Of a stretch of 64,000 nucleotides of DNA, positions 25,594 to 33,459 are shown in pieces. Source of the DNA: Bacteroidales bacterium (GTDB lineage Bacteria > Bacteroidota > Bacteroidia > Bacteroidales > UBA932); assembly GCA_017438975.1 (NCBI GenBank), contig JAFRUH010000033.1, positions 62,001 to 126,000 of the forward strand, read 5' to 3'. The notes below the pieces were generated by a model. That model did no database searches and was not told where the DNA came from. It saw only the letters and a program-made list of their open reading frames with translations. The position numbers and the translations under genes are program-made. Positions within the stretch are counted from its first letter, which is position 1. The number at the start of each line of letters is the position of its first letter.

Positions 25594-26462
25594 ACGCTCC
25601 GCTTGTTCTTCTGGTACGTTTCCCGGTACTGTACGGGAGTCATGTTGCAAGTCGCCTTGAAGGTGCGGTTAAAGTTCGAGATATTGCTGAATCCGCACGA
25701 CCCGGCTATGTCTGAAATCTTTTCCGTCGTGTCCACCAGTTTCCTCGTCGCCTTCCCGATCCGGGTCTGGATGAGATAGGTATAGGGGGTAATCCCGGTC
25801 CGCGACTTGAAAATCCGGCATAAAGAGGTCGGAGACATGCCCAGGGAATCCGCAACTTCCTTCAGCGAAATTTTCCGGTCGAAGTTCATCTTGATGAAGT
25901 CCTTGGCCCCGGCCACTTCGTCCCGACCGAACTTATAGTCCGGCAGTTCGCCCGAAATTGCTGTGAGCGGGCGGTAGGGGGAACGTGCCAGGTCATTCAG
26001 GATCCTCTCGAAAAGGATCAGCTGTTCGAAAGGGTCCTTTTCTTCGACCATCCTGTTCAGCAGATGATAAACGGACAGTACGGACTGCATCCCGAAGGAA
26101 ATGCCCCTCGCGCTCGCTTCCAGCATCCTGACGATGGGCTCGAAAAGCCTCTTGCCGCGATAGTTCATCAGGAAAATGTTCCCGTCGAAATGGACGGTTA
26201 TCTCGCTGATATCGGACGACGAGCACGCTCCCTGTTCCCACGCGTGCTCGAGGTTGTCCCCCAGGATCACCAAGTCATAATCCCCGATTACCTCCGTGCT
26301 GTCCCGTACGATCCTCCGGGCGCCGTTTCCGTGTTCGATGAAATTCAACTCCATGACAGGATGCCTGTGGACGGGGTAAGAGAAGACGCGCTTATGCCGG
26401 TTTACGATCCGGAAACACTCGTCTTCCTTGAGCTCGGGAATAATGTCGACGACCTGTGCCAT
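25590..26462 (-). CDS. AraC-family transcriptional regulator with cupin sensor
   Basis: The 290-residue protein has an N-terminal cupin-like ligand domain (about residues 15-95, with HRHPVMELNFIEHG and LVILGDNLEHAW) and a C-terminal double helix-turn-helix (about 190-285, with ISLKEVADSLGMSPTSLCRIF and the second-helix signature ISDIAGSCGFSNISNFNRTFK). It is the RhaR/XylR-like class that senses a sugar in the cytosol. It is divergent from the ROK kinase/MFS genes across a 301-base spacer, which makes that operon its most likely target. Confidence 0.9.
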   Translation of the reverse strand: MAQVVDIIPELKEDECFRIVNRHKRVFSYPVHRHPVMELNFIEHGNGARRIVRDSTEVIGDYDLVILGDNLEHAWEQGACSSSDISEITVHFDGNIFLMNYRGKRLFEPIVRMLEASARGISFGMQSVLSVYHLLNRMVEEKDPFEQLILFERILNDLARSPYRPLTAISGELPDYKFGRDEVAGAKDFIKMNFDRKISLKEVADSLGMSPTSLCRIFKSRTGITPYTYLIQTRIGKATRKLVDTTEKISDIAGSCGFSNISNFNRTFKATCNMTPVQYRETYQKNKRSV

Positions 26463-26485
26463 ATTTCACTTTTTGGTAAGATATG

Positions 26486-26493
26486 CAAAGATA
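26486..26493 (-). promoter_or_regulatory. Candidate -7 element of the AraC-family gene
   Basis: On the minus strand this reads TATCTTTG, an exact TAnnTTTG, 24 bases upstream of the ATG. No clear -33 box lies at 19-20 bases. The remaining spacer to the ROK operon (26494-26705) is AT-rich, holds no open frame I would trust, and is where AraC operators would be expected. Confidence 0.5.
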
Positions 26494-26705
26494 ACGATAA
26501 TTATTATACAATATCATCTCCCGAATCACGAAATCAAGGCCGCAGAATGTCATTCCTGTCAATATAATATTATATCAGGCTGATGGAAAATAACAAAAAA
26601 CAAACCCGGCTCTTGCACTCGCGAGAATAAGCATAACAAGCTCATAAACAATTACTTATTACAGAATCACATCTTGAGGTTCAACCGACTGGAAAGCTCT
26701 GTCTT

Positions 26706-26737
26706 CTTGACAGTGGTGAATTATTTTCATACATTTG
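26706..26737 (+). promoter_or_regulatory. Promoter of the ROK kinase/MFS operon
   Basis: CTTG at 26706-26709, a 20-base spacer and TACATTTG at 26730-26737 fit the Bacteroidota pattern. The ATG follows 27 bases after the -7 box. Confidence 0.65.
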
Positions 26738-26763
26738 TTAAGACCACAAAGAGAGTACACGCC

Positions 26764-27711
26764 ATGCGTAAAACTATCGCCATCGATTTGGGAGGAACCA
26801 AAGCCCTGGGGGCTGTCTTTTCCCCGCTAGGAGTAATCCTTACCAGTAAAAACGTCTATCTCCGCGGCGCTTCCGGAGAGGCTGCGGGAGACCTTGTCCT
26901 GGGTCTCATCGACGAACTGGAATCCGCCGGCCCGGAGGGGAAGGTCGTCGCGGTCGGAATCTGCGTCCCCGGCATCGCATACCAGGACAGCGGGTGTGTA
27001 TGGGCTCCGAACATCCCCGGATGGGACCATTACCCGCTGCGGGAACGGATCCGGAACAAGATGGGGGAAGGGGTCCATGTCCGCATCGAGAGCGACCGGA
27101 CCTGCTATATCCTCGGGGAAACCTGGAAAGGGGCCGCCAAGGGGTCCAGGAATGCCATCTACATGGCTGTCGGAACGGGAATCGGAGCCGGGATCATCTC
27201 GGAAGGCCGCGTCCTGAGGGGCAGCGGAGACATCGCCGGTGCCATCGGCTGGATGGGCCTTGAATACCCGTTCCGGGAAGATTATGTCCAGACCGGATGC
27301 TTCGAATCCTACGCTTCCGGGAACGGCATCGGGCAGCGGCTCCGGGAAGCGGTCCTCGCCGCTCCGGAGTATTCCGGCGTCCTTTCGCGGAAGCCGGTCT
27401 CCGAACTCACCTCCTATGACGCCTTCGAGAACTATGACTCCGATCCGCTCGCCAGGGCGGTCCTGGACAAGGCGGTCGTCATGTGGGGCATGGCAGCGGC
27501 GAACCTGGCGAGCCTGCTGGACCCGGAAATCATCGTCTTCGGAGGTGGGGTCTTCGGCCCTGCGGCGCGATTCCTGGACCGGATCCGGGAGGAAGCCTGC
27601 AAATGGGGGCAGCCGATCGTGATGAAAAAACTCCGCTTCGCCGTTTCCGAACTCCCCGGAGAAGCCGCTCTCTTCGGGGCCGCCCGGCTCATCGCGGAGG
27701 AATCTGTATAA
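26764..27711 (+). CDS. ROK-family sugar kinase
   Basis: The 315-residue protein has the phosphate loop DLGGTKALG (from Asp8), the acidic catalytic residue Asp111 in ESDRTCYILGETWKG, and the glycine-rich AVGTGIGAGIISEG. The usual ROK zinc motif with three closely spaced Cys is reduced to a single Cys in QTGCFESYASG, so it either lacks zinc or binds it otherwise. It should phosphorylate a hexose or N-acylhexosamine in the cytosol. It is followed after 20 bases by an MFS transporter, suggesting uptake coupled to phosphorylation. I start at ATG 26764, after the promoter, because upstream in-frame sequence is not protein-like. Confidence 0.87.
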   Translation: MRKTIAIDLGGTKALGAVFSPLGVILTSKNVYLRGASGEAAGDLVLGLIDELESAGPEGKVVAVGICVPGIAYQDSGCVWAPNIPGWDHYPLRERIRNKMGEGVHVRIESDRTCYILGETWKGAAKGSRNAIYMAVGTGIGAGIISEGRVLRGSGDIAGAIGWMGLEYPFREDYVQTGCFESYASGNGIGQRLREAVLAAPEYSGVLSRKPVSELTSYDAFENYDSDPLARAVLDKAVVMWGMAAANLASLLDPEIIVFGGGVFGPAARFLDRIREEACKWGQPIVMKKLRFAVSELPGEAALFGAARLIAEESV

Positions 27712-27731
27712 TCCCGTTACAACCATAGACC

Positions 27732-28889
27732 ATGACAAAGAACTCATCACGCACCGGGTACTCCACCCCCGCCGTTTTCATCGCAGCCTGCGCCGGCATG
27801 TTCTTTTTCGGCGTGGCCATGCTCTCCCTGGGGCCCATCCTGGGCCAGCTCAACCAGCTCGTCGAAGGGGCCAACAAGCTGCCGGCGACGATGTCCATCG
27901 GCATTTTCCTGGGAACGATCCTCTTCGGTCCGGTCGTGGACCGTTTCGGATACAAATGGCTGCTGATTATCGGGTCCGTCCTGGAACTGGCCGGCCTCCA
28001 AGGCGTTGCGAACCTCGGTTCCATCGGAGCCCTGCACCTGTCCATCTTTTGTCTCGGACTGGGAGGTGGGATTCTGAACGGAGAGACGAACGCCCTGGTC
28101 TCAGACCTTTATGACGACTCCCGCAGAGGAGGCCGCCTGGGCCTTCTCGGGGCGTTCTACTGCATCGGGGCCCTCGTCTGGGTGCTGATGAATTATTTCA
28201 TTTCCGACTACCGGATTCCGCTGAACATCCTCTCCGCTGTCATGGCGGGCTTCATCGTATACTATTGCTTCCACCGATTCCCCGAGAAGCAGGCGTCGGA
28301 AAATGTCCCCGCCACGTCCATGGCCGGCCTGCTGAAATCCCTACCCCTGATCCTTTTCGCGCTCGTCCTCTTCTTCGAGAGCGGATTTGAAGGGGCGCAG
28401 TCCAATTTCACCATCCTCTACCTGGTTCAGGAAGGCGGACTGACCGCCGCCGTCGCCACCCTGGCCATGACCTGGTTCACGGTCGGAATGATGGGCGGAC
28501 GATTCCTGCTCGGGAAAATGATGGAGCGCCTGGGCTCGCTCAAGACCCTGTACGTATACCTGTCCGTGGCCCTCGCCGGCGTTTTGATGATGTTCATCCG
28601 TTCCTCCAGCCCGGTCCCGGCCTATGTGTCCATGGTCCTGATCGGATTCGGTGTCGGTGCGACTTTCCCCGTAATCCTCAATTACATCGGCGGGGCCTTC
28701 CAGGGCCGGTCCGGCTCGGCCATCTCGATCGCCATCGCCATCGCGCTGATCGGCCAGTATACCTTCAATTTCCTGACCGGCACCCTGTATGACCACGGCA
28801 ACTACGTCTCGCTGCCCTTCCTCCTCTCGGGCGCCATCCTTGTCATGATGGTCCTCGTCCCCGTTTCCGTCCGGGCTTCAAAAAAGTAA
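27732..28889 (+). CDS. MFS sugar transporter
   Basis: The 385-residue inner-membrane protein has about 12 helices in two halves with a central loop near residues 190-200. The MFS loop 2-3 signature appears as GPVVDRFGYKWLLIIG. It resembles fucose/glucose-type symporters of Bacteroidota, with LGLGGGILNGETNALVSDLY. It lies between the ROK kinase and the first GH28 gene and should bring in the sugar freed by the locus. Substrate not determinable from sequence. Confidence 0.85.
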   Translation: MTKNSSRTGYSTPAVFIAACAGMFFFGVAMLSLGPILGQLNQLVEGANKLPATMSIGIFLGTILFGPVVDRFGYKWLLIIGSVLELAGLQGVANLGSIGALHLSIFCLGLGGGILNGETNALVSDLYDDSRRGGRLGLLGAFYCIGALVWVLMNYFISDYRIPLNILSAVMAGFIVYYCFHRFPEKQASENVPATSMAGLLKSLPLILFALVLFFESGFEGAQSNFTILYLVQEGGLTAAVATLAMTWFTVGMMGGRFLLGKMMERLGSLKTLYVYLSVALAGVLMMFIRSSSPVPAYVSMVLIGFGVGATFPVILNYIGGAFQGRSGSAISIAIAIALIGQYTFNFLTGTLYDHGNYVSLPFLLSGAILVMMVLVPVSVRASKK

Positions 28890-28912
28890 GACAATCAAAT
28901 AGTTAAGTAATC

Positions 28913-29228
28913 ATGAATAAAGCTGCTTACCTTCTGACCGCCGTCCTTCTTCTGACGGGATTCGTCGCAAGGGCCGAACAGGCCAGCCTGGAGCCGGCCG
29001 CCCCGGCCGAATGCGTTGCGGTACTTTCTGCAGGCTTTCTTCGGAAAGAACCGGATGGCGGTCATCGCCATAAACGAGACCTCCGCCAAGCCGCAGGAGA
29101 CCCGGATTTCCGTCCCCGGATACAAATATGCCGGGCATTCGTTGATCGGGGACGCCACGGTAACTGGTGATAAGGTAACGCTCGGCAAGTACGGCGTCGC
29201 CGTCCTGATCTACGACAAACAAGAATAA
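28913..29228 (+). pseudogene. Remnant of a secreted protein: signal peptide and C-terminal end in different frames
   Basis: The first frame (28913 on) encodes a normal signal peptide, MNKAAYLLTAVLLLTGFVARA, then turns into nonsense composition. A second frame, open to the stop at 29226-29228, encodes a convincing protein end: FFGKNRMAVIAINETSAK followed by ISVPGYKYAGHSLIGDATV and VTLGKYGVAVLIYD, like the C-terminal beta-sandwich of an exported glycosidase. The frames would join near 28990-29010. Either most of a larger gene was deleted or a short exported protein of about 105 residues carries one frameshift. It sits between the MFS gene and the first GH28 gene. The 51 bases from 29229 to 29279 hold nothing else. 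Confidence 0.55.
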
Positions 29229-29279
29229 ACCTCTGTATTGACACAAAAGGCCCTATTAGTAACAAAAACCTGTTTTAAT

Positions 29280-30578
29280 ATGCGTAAAACCACCCTTATC
29301 CTCGCATTCCTGACCTTTTTGACCGCCTCGCATTCAGAAGCCAAGGACATCAACATCAAGTCCTTGGGTGCCAAAGGTGATGGAAAGACCCCGGCAACGG
29401 CCATCATCCAGAAGGCCATCGACGAAGTCCACAAAGCCGGCGGCGGCCGGGTCATCGTTTCCGGCGGCTCCTATCTGATAACCCCTTTTGAAATCAAGAG
29501 CAATGTCGAACTGTTCATCGACGCGGATGCGGTTCTCCTCGGGTCCACGAACCTGGAGGACTATCCGGAACGGCCGAATCCGAAGCATTATATCACCGAG
29601 AACATGCCCCGCTACCGGAACGTATCACTCATCTACGCCGATGAGGCAGAGAACATCGCCCTGACGGGGCGCGGAGTCATCGACGGTCAGGGCAGTTATT
29701 TTGTCAGGCCGAAGACCGGAGACAACTGGAAAGGCTGGCATTTCGAGCGGACAGTCCCGCGCGACAAATCGATGCCGCGCATGATCTTCTTCGCAGGATG
29801 CAAGAATGTCACCGTCCGGGACATCACTATCAAAGACTCTCCTGCCGCCTGGAGCTTCATGATCCACGACTGCGAAGTCGTCCAGTTCGACCACTGCAAG
29901 ATCTGGTCGGACCTGCGGTATATGAACAATGACGGTATCCACCTCAACTGCTGCCGGGATGTCACGATCTCCAACTGTGACATCAAGGTCGGCGACGATG
30001 CCATCGCCGTCTGCGCCAACAGCCGCTCCCTCCATGAAAACAAGTCCACCGAAAGGGTGGTCGTCACTAATTGCGTCATCCAGGCCTGGTCGACCGGCAT
30101 CCGGGTCGGTTGGACCGACCAGGGCGTCATCGCCAACTGCTCCTTCTCCAATCTCCAGATGAAGGACGTTTCCAAGGGCGTCGCATTCCAGTTCCCCGGG
30201 CCGTATAAGTCCACCAACAACTGGGGCCGGGAGTATACGCTGATCGAGAACCTGACCTTCTCCAACATCCGGATGGACCATGTCTATCTGCCCATTTACG
30301 GCATCATCGAAAAGGGCCCGGACCTGGTCCACATGAACGCCATCCGGAACATCAGTTTTACGGACGTCACCGCCACAGGCATGCAGTTCCCCTATTTCAA
30401 GGGACGGGAGGACTGCATGTTCGAAGAAATCAGTTTCAACAACTGCACGTTTGAGAAACGGCCGATCGAGGAATTCGCCGACTACCAGCGGCACGGGGAT
30501 GTTCCGGTCCCCGAGGGAGAACGGTTCGTTCATGTCAACAATATCCGATTCAACAATACACGTTTTATCAACAAATAA
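29280..30578 (+). CDS. Exported GH28-like parallel beta-helix protein (first copy)
   Basis: The 432-residue protein has a signal peptide (to about residue 21) and a pectate-lyase-3-like start, INIKSLGAKGDGKTPATAII, followed by a right-handed beta-helix. Of the polygalacturonase active-site set, NNDGIH (Asn216-Asn217-Asp218) and GDDA (Asp239-Asp240) are present, but the catalytic His region GHG reads STG and the RIK motif is not seen. It is therefore a divergent GH28 member, possibly acting on an unusual uronate-containing glycan or by altered chemistry. It is followed 11 bases later by the SIS gene, and a paralogue lies beyond that. I start at ATG 29280, which gives a clean signal peptide. 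Confidence 0.82.
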   Translation: MRKTTLILAFLTFLTASHSEAKDINIKSLGAKGDGKTPATAIIQKAIDEVHKAGGGRVIVSGGSYLITPFEIKSNVELFIDADAVLLGSTNLEDYPERPNPKHYITENMPRYRNVSLIYADEAENIALTGRGVIDGQGSYFVRPKTGDNWKGWHFERTVPRDKSMPRMIFFAGCKNVTVRDITIKDSPAAWSFMIHDCEVVQFDHCKIWSDLRYMNNDGIHLNCCRDVTISNCDIKVGDDAIAVCANSRSLHENKSTERVVVTNCVIQAWSTGIRVGWTDQGVIANCSFSNLQMKDVSKGVAFQFPGPYKSTNNWGREYTLIENLTFSNIRMDHVYLPIYGIIEKGPDLVHMNAIRNISFTDVTATGMQFPYFKGREDCMFEEISFNNCTFEKRPIEEFADYQRHGDVPVPEGERFVHVNNIRFNNTRFINK

Positions 30579-30589
30579 TCTTTAATCTT

Positions 30590-31354
30590 ATGTCTTTAGC
30601 ACAACAATGGAAACAGAACGCCTTCGATGTCATGAATAACATCGAGGCCACCCAGATGGATCAGATCCGCAAAGTCGCGGAAGTAATGGCCGATTGCATC
30701 CAGTCGGGCCACCTTGTCCACACCTTCGGCTGCGGCCACTCCAATATTCCGATCGAGGAAATGTACCCGAGAATCGGCGGGATCGTCGGTTTCCATCCCC
30801 TCTGCGAGCTTCCGCTGACCTTCTTCACCCACATCGTCGGCGAAATGGGCATCCACCAGTTCCTCTGGCTGGAAAGGCAGGAAGGCTACGGCCAGACGAT
30901 CATGGCCAGCTGGAAATTCGAGAAGGACGACCTGATGTGGATCTTCACCCATACCGGCATCAACGCCTGCGTGATCGACGTCGCCAACGAGGCGCACAAA
31001 CGCGGAATGAAGGTCATCGTCTGCGGCTCCGCATCCCGCACCGGAGACAAGGTCCCCCGCCATTCCTGCGGCAAGAACCTCTTCCAGATCGCCGATTACG
31101 TCGTCGATACCTGCTGCCCGCTCGAGGACGCCTCCGTGCCCCTGAAGAACCATTTCGACAAAATCGGCCCGCTTTCGACCATGGCCTCGGTAACCTGTGT
31201 CTGGATGATCATCACGACCGTTTGCGAGATCCTCGCCGACCGGGGTGTGAAACTGCATATCAACCCGTCCCACAACGTGCCGGGCGACACGACCGCCCAG
31301 GAGCGTCTCGACGCCGCCATCGAAGCCTATCGCGACAGCGTCCAGCGCTGCTAA
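30590..31354 (+). CDS. SIS-domain sugar-phosphate-binding protein
   Basis: The 254-residue cytosolic protein has a sugar isomerase (SIS) fold, with HTFGCGHSNIPIEEMYPRIGG as phosphate-binding turn and WIFTHTGINACVIDVANEA for the second half. It resembles the UPF0309-type SIS proteins, whose reaction is not well defined; they are often found beside sugar kinases and hydrolases. The last 53 bases, including the stop, are repeated exactly at 35130-35182. The gene itself is intact. Context suggests it handles a phosphorylated sugar made by the ROK kinase. Confidence 0.82.
   Translation: MSLAQQWKQNAFDVMNNIEATQMDQIRKVAEVMADCIQSGHLVHTFGCGHSNIPIEEMYPRIGGIVGFHPLCELPLTFFTHIVGEMGIHQFLWLERQEGYGQTIMASWKFEKDDLMWIFTHTGINACVIDVANEAHKRGMKVIVCGSASRTGDKVPRHSCGKNLFQIADYVVDTCCPLEDASVPLKNHFDKIGPLSTMASVTCVWMIITTVCEILADRGVKLHINPSHNVPGDTTAQERLDAAIEAYRDSVQRC
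31302..31354 (+). repeat. 53-bp direct repeat, copy 1 (3' end of the SIS gene)
   Basis: From AGCGTCTCGACG to CAGCGCTGCTAA this is base-for-base identical to 35130-35182, and the identity ends on both sides at the first flanking base. It encodes the C-terminus of the SIS protein (RLDAAIEAYRDSVQRC) and its stop. Together the copies bound a three-gene segment. Confidence 0.97.
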
Positions 31355-31366
31355 TATTGAGGAGAC

Positions 31367-32650
31367 ATGATGAAACGACTGATCCTCAGCCTTCTTGTCC
31401 TTTCTTCCTTGTCTCTCTGGGGGGCCGATTTCGACGTGAGGAAATATGGCGCCAAGGGAGACGGACAGAAAAAGAATACAGAGGCCCTTCAGAAAGCGAT
31501 CGACGCCTGCCACAAGGCAGGCGGCGGTCGCGTTGTCCTTCAGGAAGGCGTGTACATGACGGGCCCGATCGAGCTCAAGAGCGGGGTAAACCTGTATATT
31601 GACGCGACGGCCCGTTTGCTGGCCTCGCCGAATATCGAGGATTATCCCGAATGGCCGAATATCAAGCATGTCATCAGTGAGAACCTGCAGCGGGGGAACC
31701 GGAATACCTGCCTGATCCTGGCCGACGAGGCAGAACGGATTGCTATTACAGGTCGGGGCGTAATCGACGGAAACGGGACCTATTACGTCCGCAAGGAGAA
31801 ACGTGACAATGCCCATGGATGGCAGTATGTGCGGATTTATCCGAACGAGAAGTCCATCCCGCGTCTGGTCTTCCTGACCGGATGCAAGGATGTCCTGCTT
31901 GAGGATGTAACGATGCTCAACCAACCATCCAATTGGAGTTACCAGATCCATGACTGCGACCGGGTAACGATCCGTGGGCTGCAGATACTGGCAGAGTTAG
32001 CCTACGAAAACAATGATGGCATCCACGTCAACTGCTCTCGAGATGTTACCATCTCCGATTGTCATATCGAGACAGGCGACGACTGCATTATTATCCGGGC
32101 TAACAGCCGTTCCCTCCGAGAAAAGAAGCCTTGCGAGAGGATTGCGGTAACTAATTGCGTGCTTCGCAGCGGTTCTGGCTGCATCCGTCTGGGTTGGACC
32201 AACGACGGGGTGATTCGCCACTGCACTTTCTCCAACCTGGTCATGACGGACTCTTTCTGCGGCCTGGACATATACCTGCCACATCCCATCCGGAAAGACT
32301 ATGGTATTGAGCCGACGCTAATTGAGGACATGTCCTTCTCTAATATCACGATGACGGGGATGTACGGGATTCCGATCAAGGTAAATATTTCTCCGAATCC
32401 TGATACTCAGGTTGAAGCAGTCCGTGACCTGCGCTTTTCTAACGTACATGCGGTAAGTAAGTTGTTCCCTTATTTCCATGGCCGCGAAGGCAATCCTGTG
32501 CGGAGGTTTGTTTTCGACAACTGCAGTTTTACACGGGAAGCCGAGCCCGAAAAGCCCCAACCGGAAATCTTTCAGTTTGCCGAGGGTTTTGTCTTCAATA
32601 ACACTAGTTTTACCTCTTTACAGGTGCCCCCAAAAGAAGAAACCAAGTAG
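31367..32650 (+). CDS. Exported GH28-like parallel beta-helix protein (second copy, in cassette)
   Basis: The 427-residue paralogue of the GH28-like protein at 29280 starts with a signal peptide (to about residue 19) and FDVRKYGAKGDGQKKNTEAL. It keeps NNDGIH (Asn215-Asn216-Asp217) and GDDC (Asp238-Asp239), but again lacks the GHG histidine (GSGCIRLG) and RIK. GC content falls visibly along the gene compared with the first copy. GGAGA sits just before the ATG pair at 31367/31370, so either Met may be used. It is the first gene of the segment bounded by the 53-bp repeat and is followed by the GDPD gene after five bases. Confidence 0.82.
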   Translation: MMKRLILSLLVLSSLSLWGADFDVRKYGAKGDGQKKNTEALQKAIDACHKAGGGRVVLQEGVYMTGPIELKSGVNLYIDATARLLASPNIEDYPEWPNIKHVISENLQRGNRNTCLILADEAERIAITGRGVIDGNGTYYVRKEKRDNAHGWQYVRIYPNEKSIPRLVFLTGCKDVLLEDVTMLNQPSNWSYQIHDCDRVTIRGLQILAELAYENNDGIHVNCSRDVTISDCHIETGDDCIIIRANSRSLREKKPCERIAVTNCVLRSGSGCIRLGWTNDGVIRHCTFSNLVMTDSFCGLDIYLPHPIRKDYGIEPTLIEDMSFSNITMTGMYGIPIKVNISPNPDTQVEAVRDLRFSNVHAVSKLFPYFHGREGNPVRRFVFDNCSFTREAEPEKPQPEIFQFAEGFVFNNTSFTSLQVPPKEETK

Positions 32651-32655
32651 GGACT

Positions 32656-33459
32656 ATGCATAGTAAAAAGATCTTGATAATCCTCGTCATCATGCTGCTC
32701 GACTCGCTTATGCTCGCCGGGCAGGAACAGATGGTTAAGATATGTGCTCACAGGGGCTATTGGAAAAACGAGATGACCAAAAAGTCGGAGAACAGCATTG
32801 CCTCCCTCAAGTGTGCACAGAAGGAACGTTTTTGGGGAAGCGAAATCGATGTTCACTTGACAAAGGACAATGTTATCGTCGTAAACCATGACCGGACGAT
32901 AGATGGAATCACGATTCGCGAGAGTCCCTATTCCGCCATCAAAGGTCACAAACTGCCCAATGGAGAAGAACGCCCGACCCTCGACAAAATCCTGCGGCAA
33001 CTCAGCAAGTCCCACCGTACGATCCTGGTCCTGGAGGTTTGTGGCGGGGGGTCGGATGACCGGATGATCCTGCTCTCCGACCTTTGCATCCAAAAGTTGA
33101 TGGATCACCATCTTTTCGATCCGTCGCGGGTGATGTTCATCAGCGGCAATTTCGCCGTTTGCAACCACCTCGCCCGTGCTGCGCCCGGGTTTCAGGTTCA
33201 GTTCGTCAGTCGTGGCGAAGATCCGGATTCTTTGAAACAGTCGGGGGTAACAGGAATCGACTATGATTTCCACGCCTTTCAGGCACATCCCGAATGGGTC
33301 GCGCGTGCACATGAACTGGGTATGGACGTCAATGCGTGGGTGGTCAACCAAGAAGATCTTGTCCGGGAGATGATTCGTCTTGGCGTCGATTGTATCACAA
33401 CGGACGAGCCCATTCTGGTCCGCCAAATCCTCAAAGACATGGAGGATCACCATGAATAG
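32656..33459 (+). CDS. Exported glycerophosphodiester phosphodiesterase family protein
   Basis: The 267-residue protein has an N-terminal signal/anchor (about residues 1-22) and a GDPD barrel. Active-site landmarks are His32-Arg33 in AHRGYW, Glu45-Asn46 in SENSI, Glu63 and Asp65 in SEIDVHL, and His78-Asp79 in VNHD; the barrel ends with AWVVNQEDLVREMIRLGVDCITTDEP. Family members hydrolyse glycerophosphodiesters with a divalent metal. Base composition is lower in GC than the flanking genes outside the cassette. Its end overlaps the phosphoesterase gene by eight bases, implying joint translation. Confidence 0.9.
   Translation: MHSKKILIILVIMLLDSLMLAGQEQMVKICAHRGYWKNEMTKKSENSIASLKCAQKERFWGSEIDVHLTKDNVIVVNHDRTIDGITIRESPYSAIKGHKLPNGEERPTLDKILRQLSKSHRTILVLEVCGGGSDDRMILLSDLCIQKLMDHHLFDPSRVMFISGNFAVCNHLARAAPGFQVQFVSRGEDPDSLKQSGVTGIDYDFHAFQAHPEWVARAHELGMDVNAWVVNQEDLVREMIRLGVDCITTDEPILVRQILKDMEDHHE

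Noticed and set aside
26494-26763. Possible small RNA or extra gene in the AraC/ROK spacer, and an upstream ROK start at 26674
   Set aside because: Apart from the promoter elements I see no stable hairpin, T-run or protein-like frame; the 26674 extension runs across the promoter.
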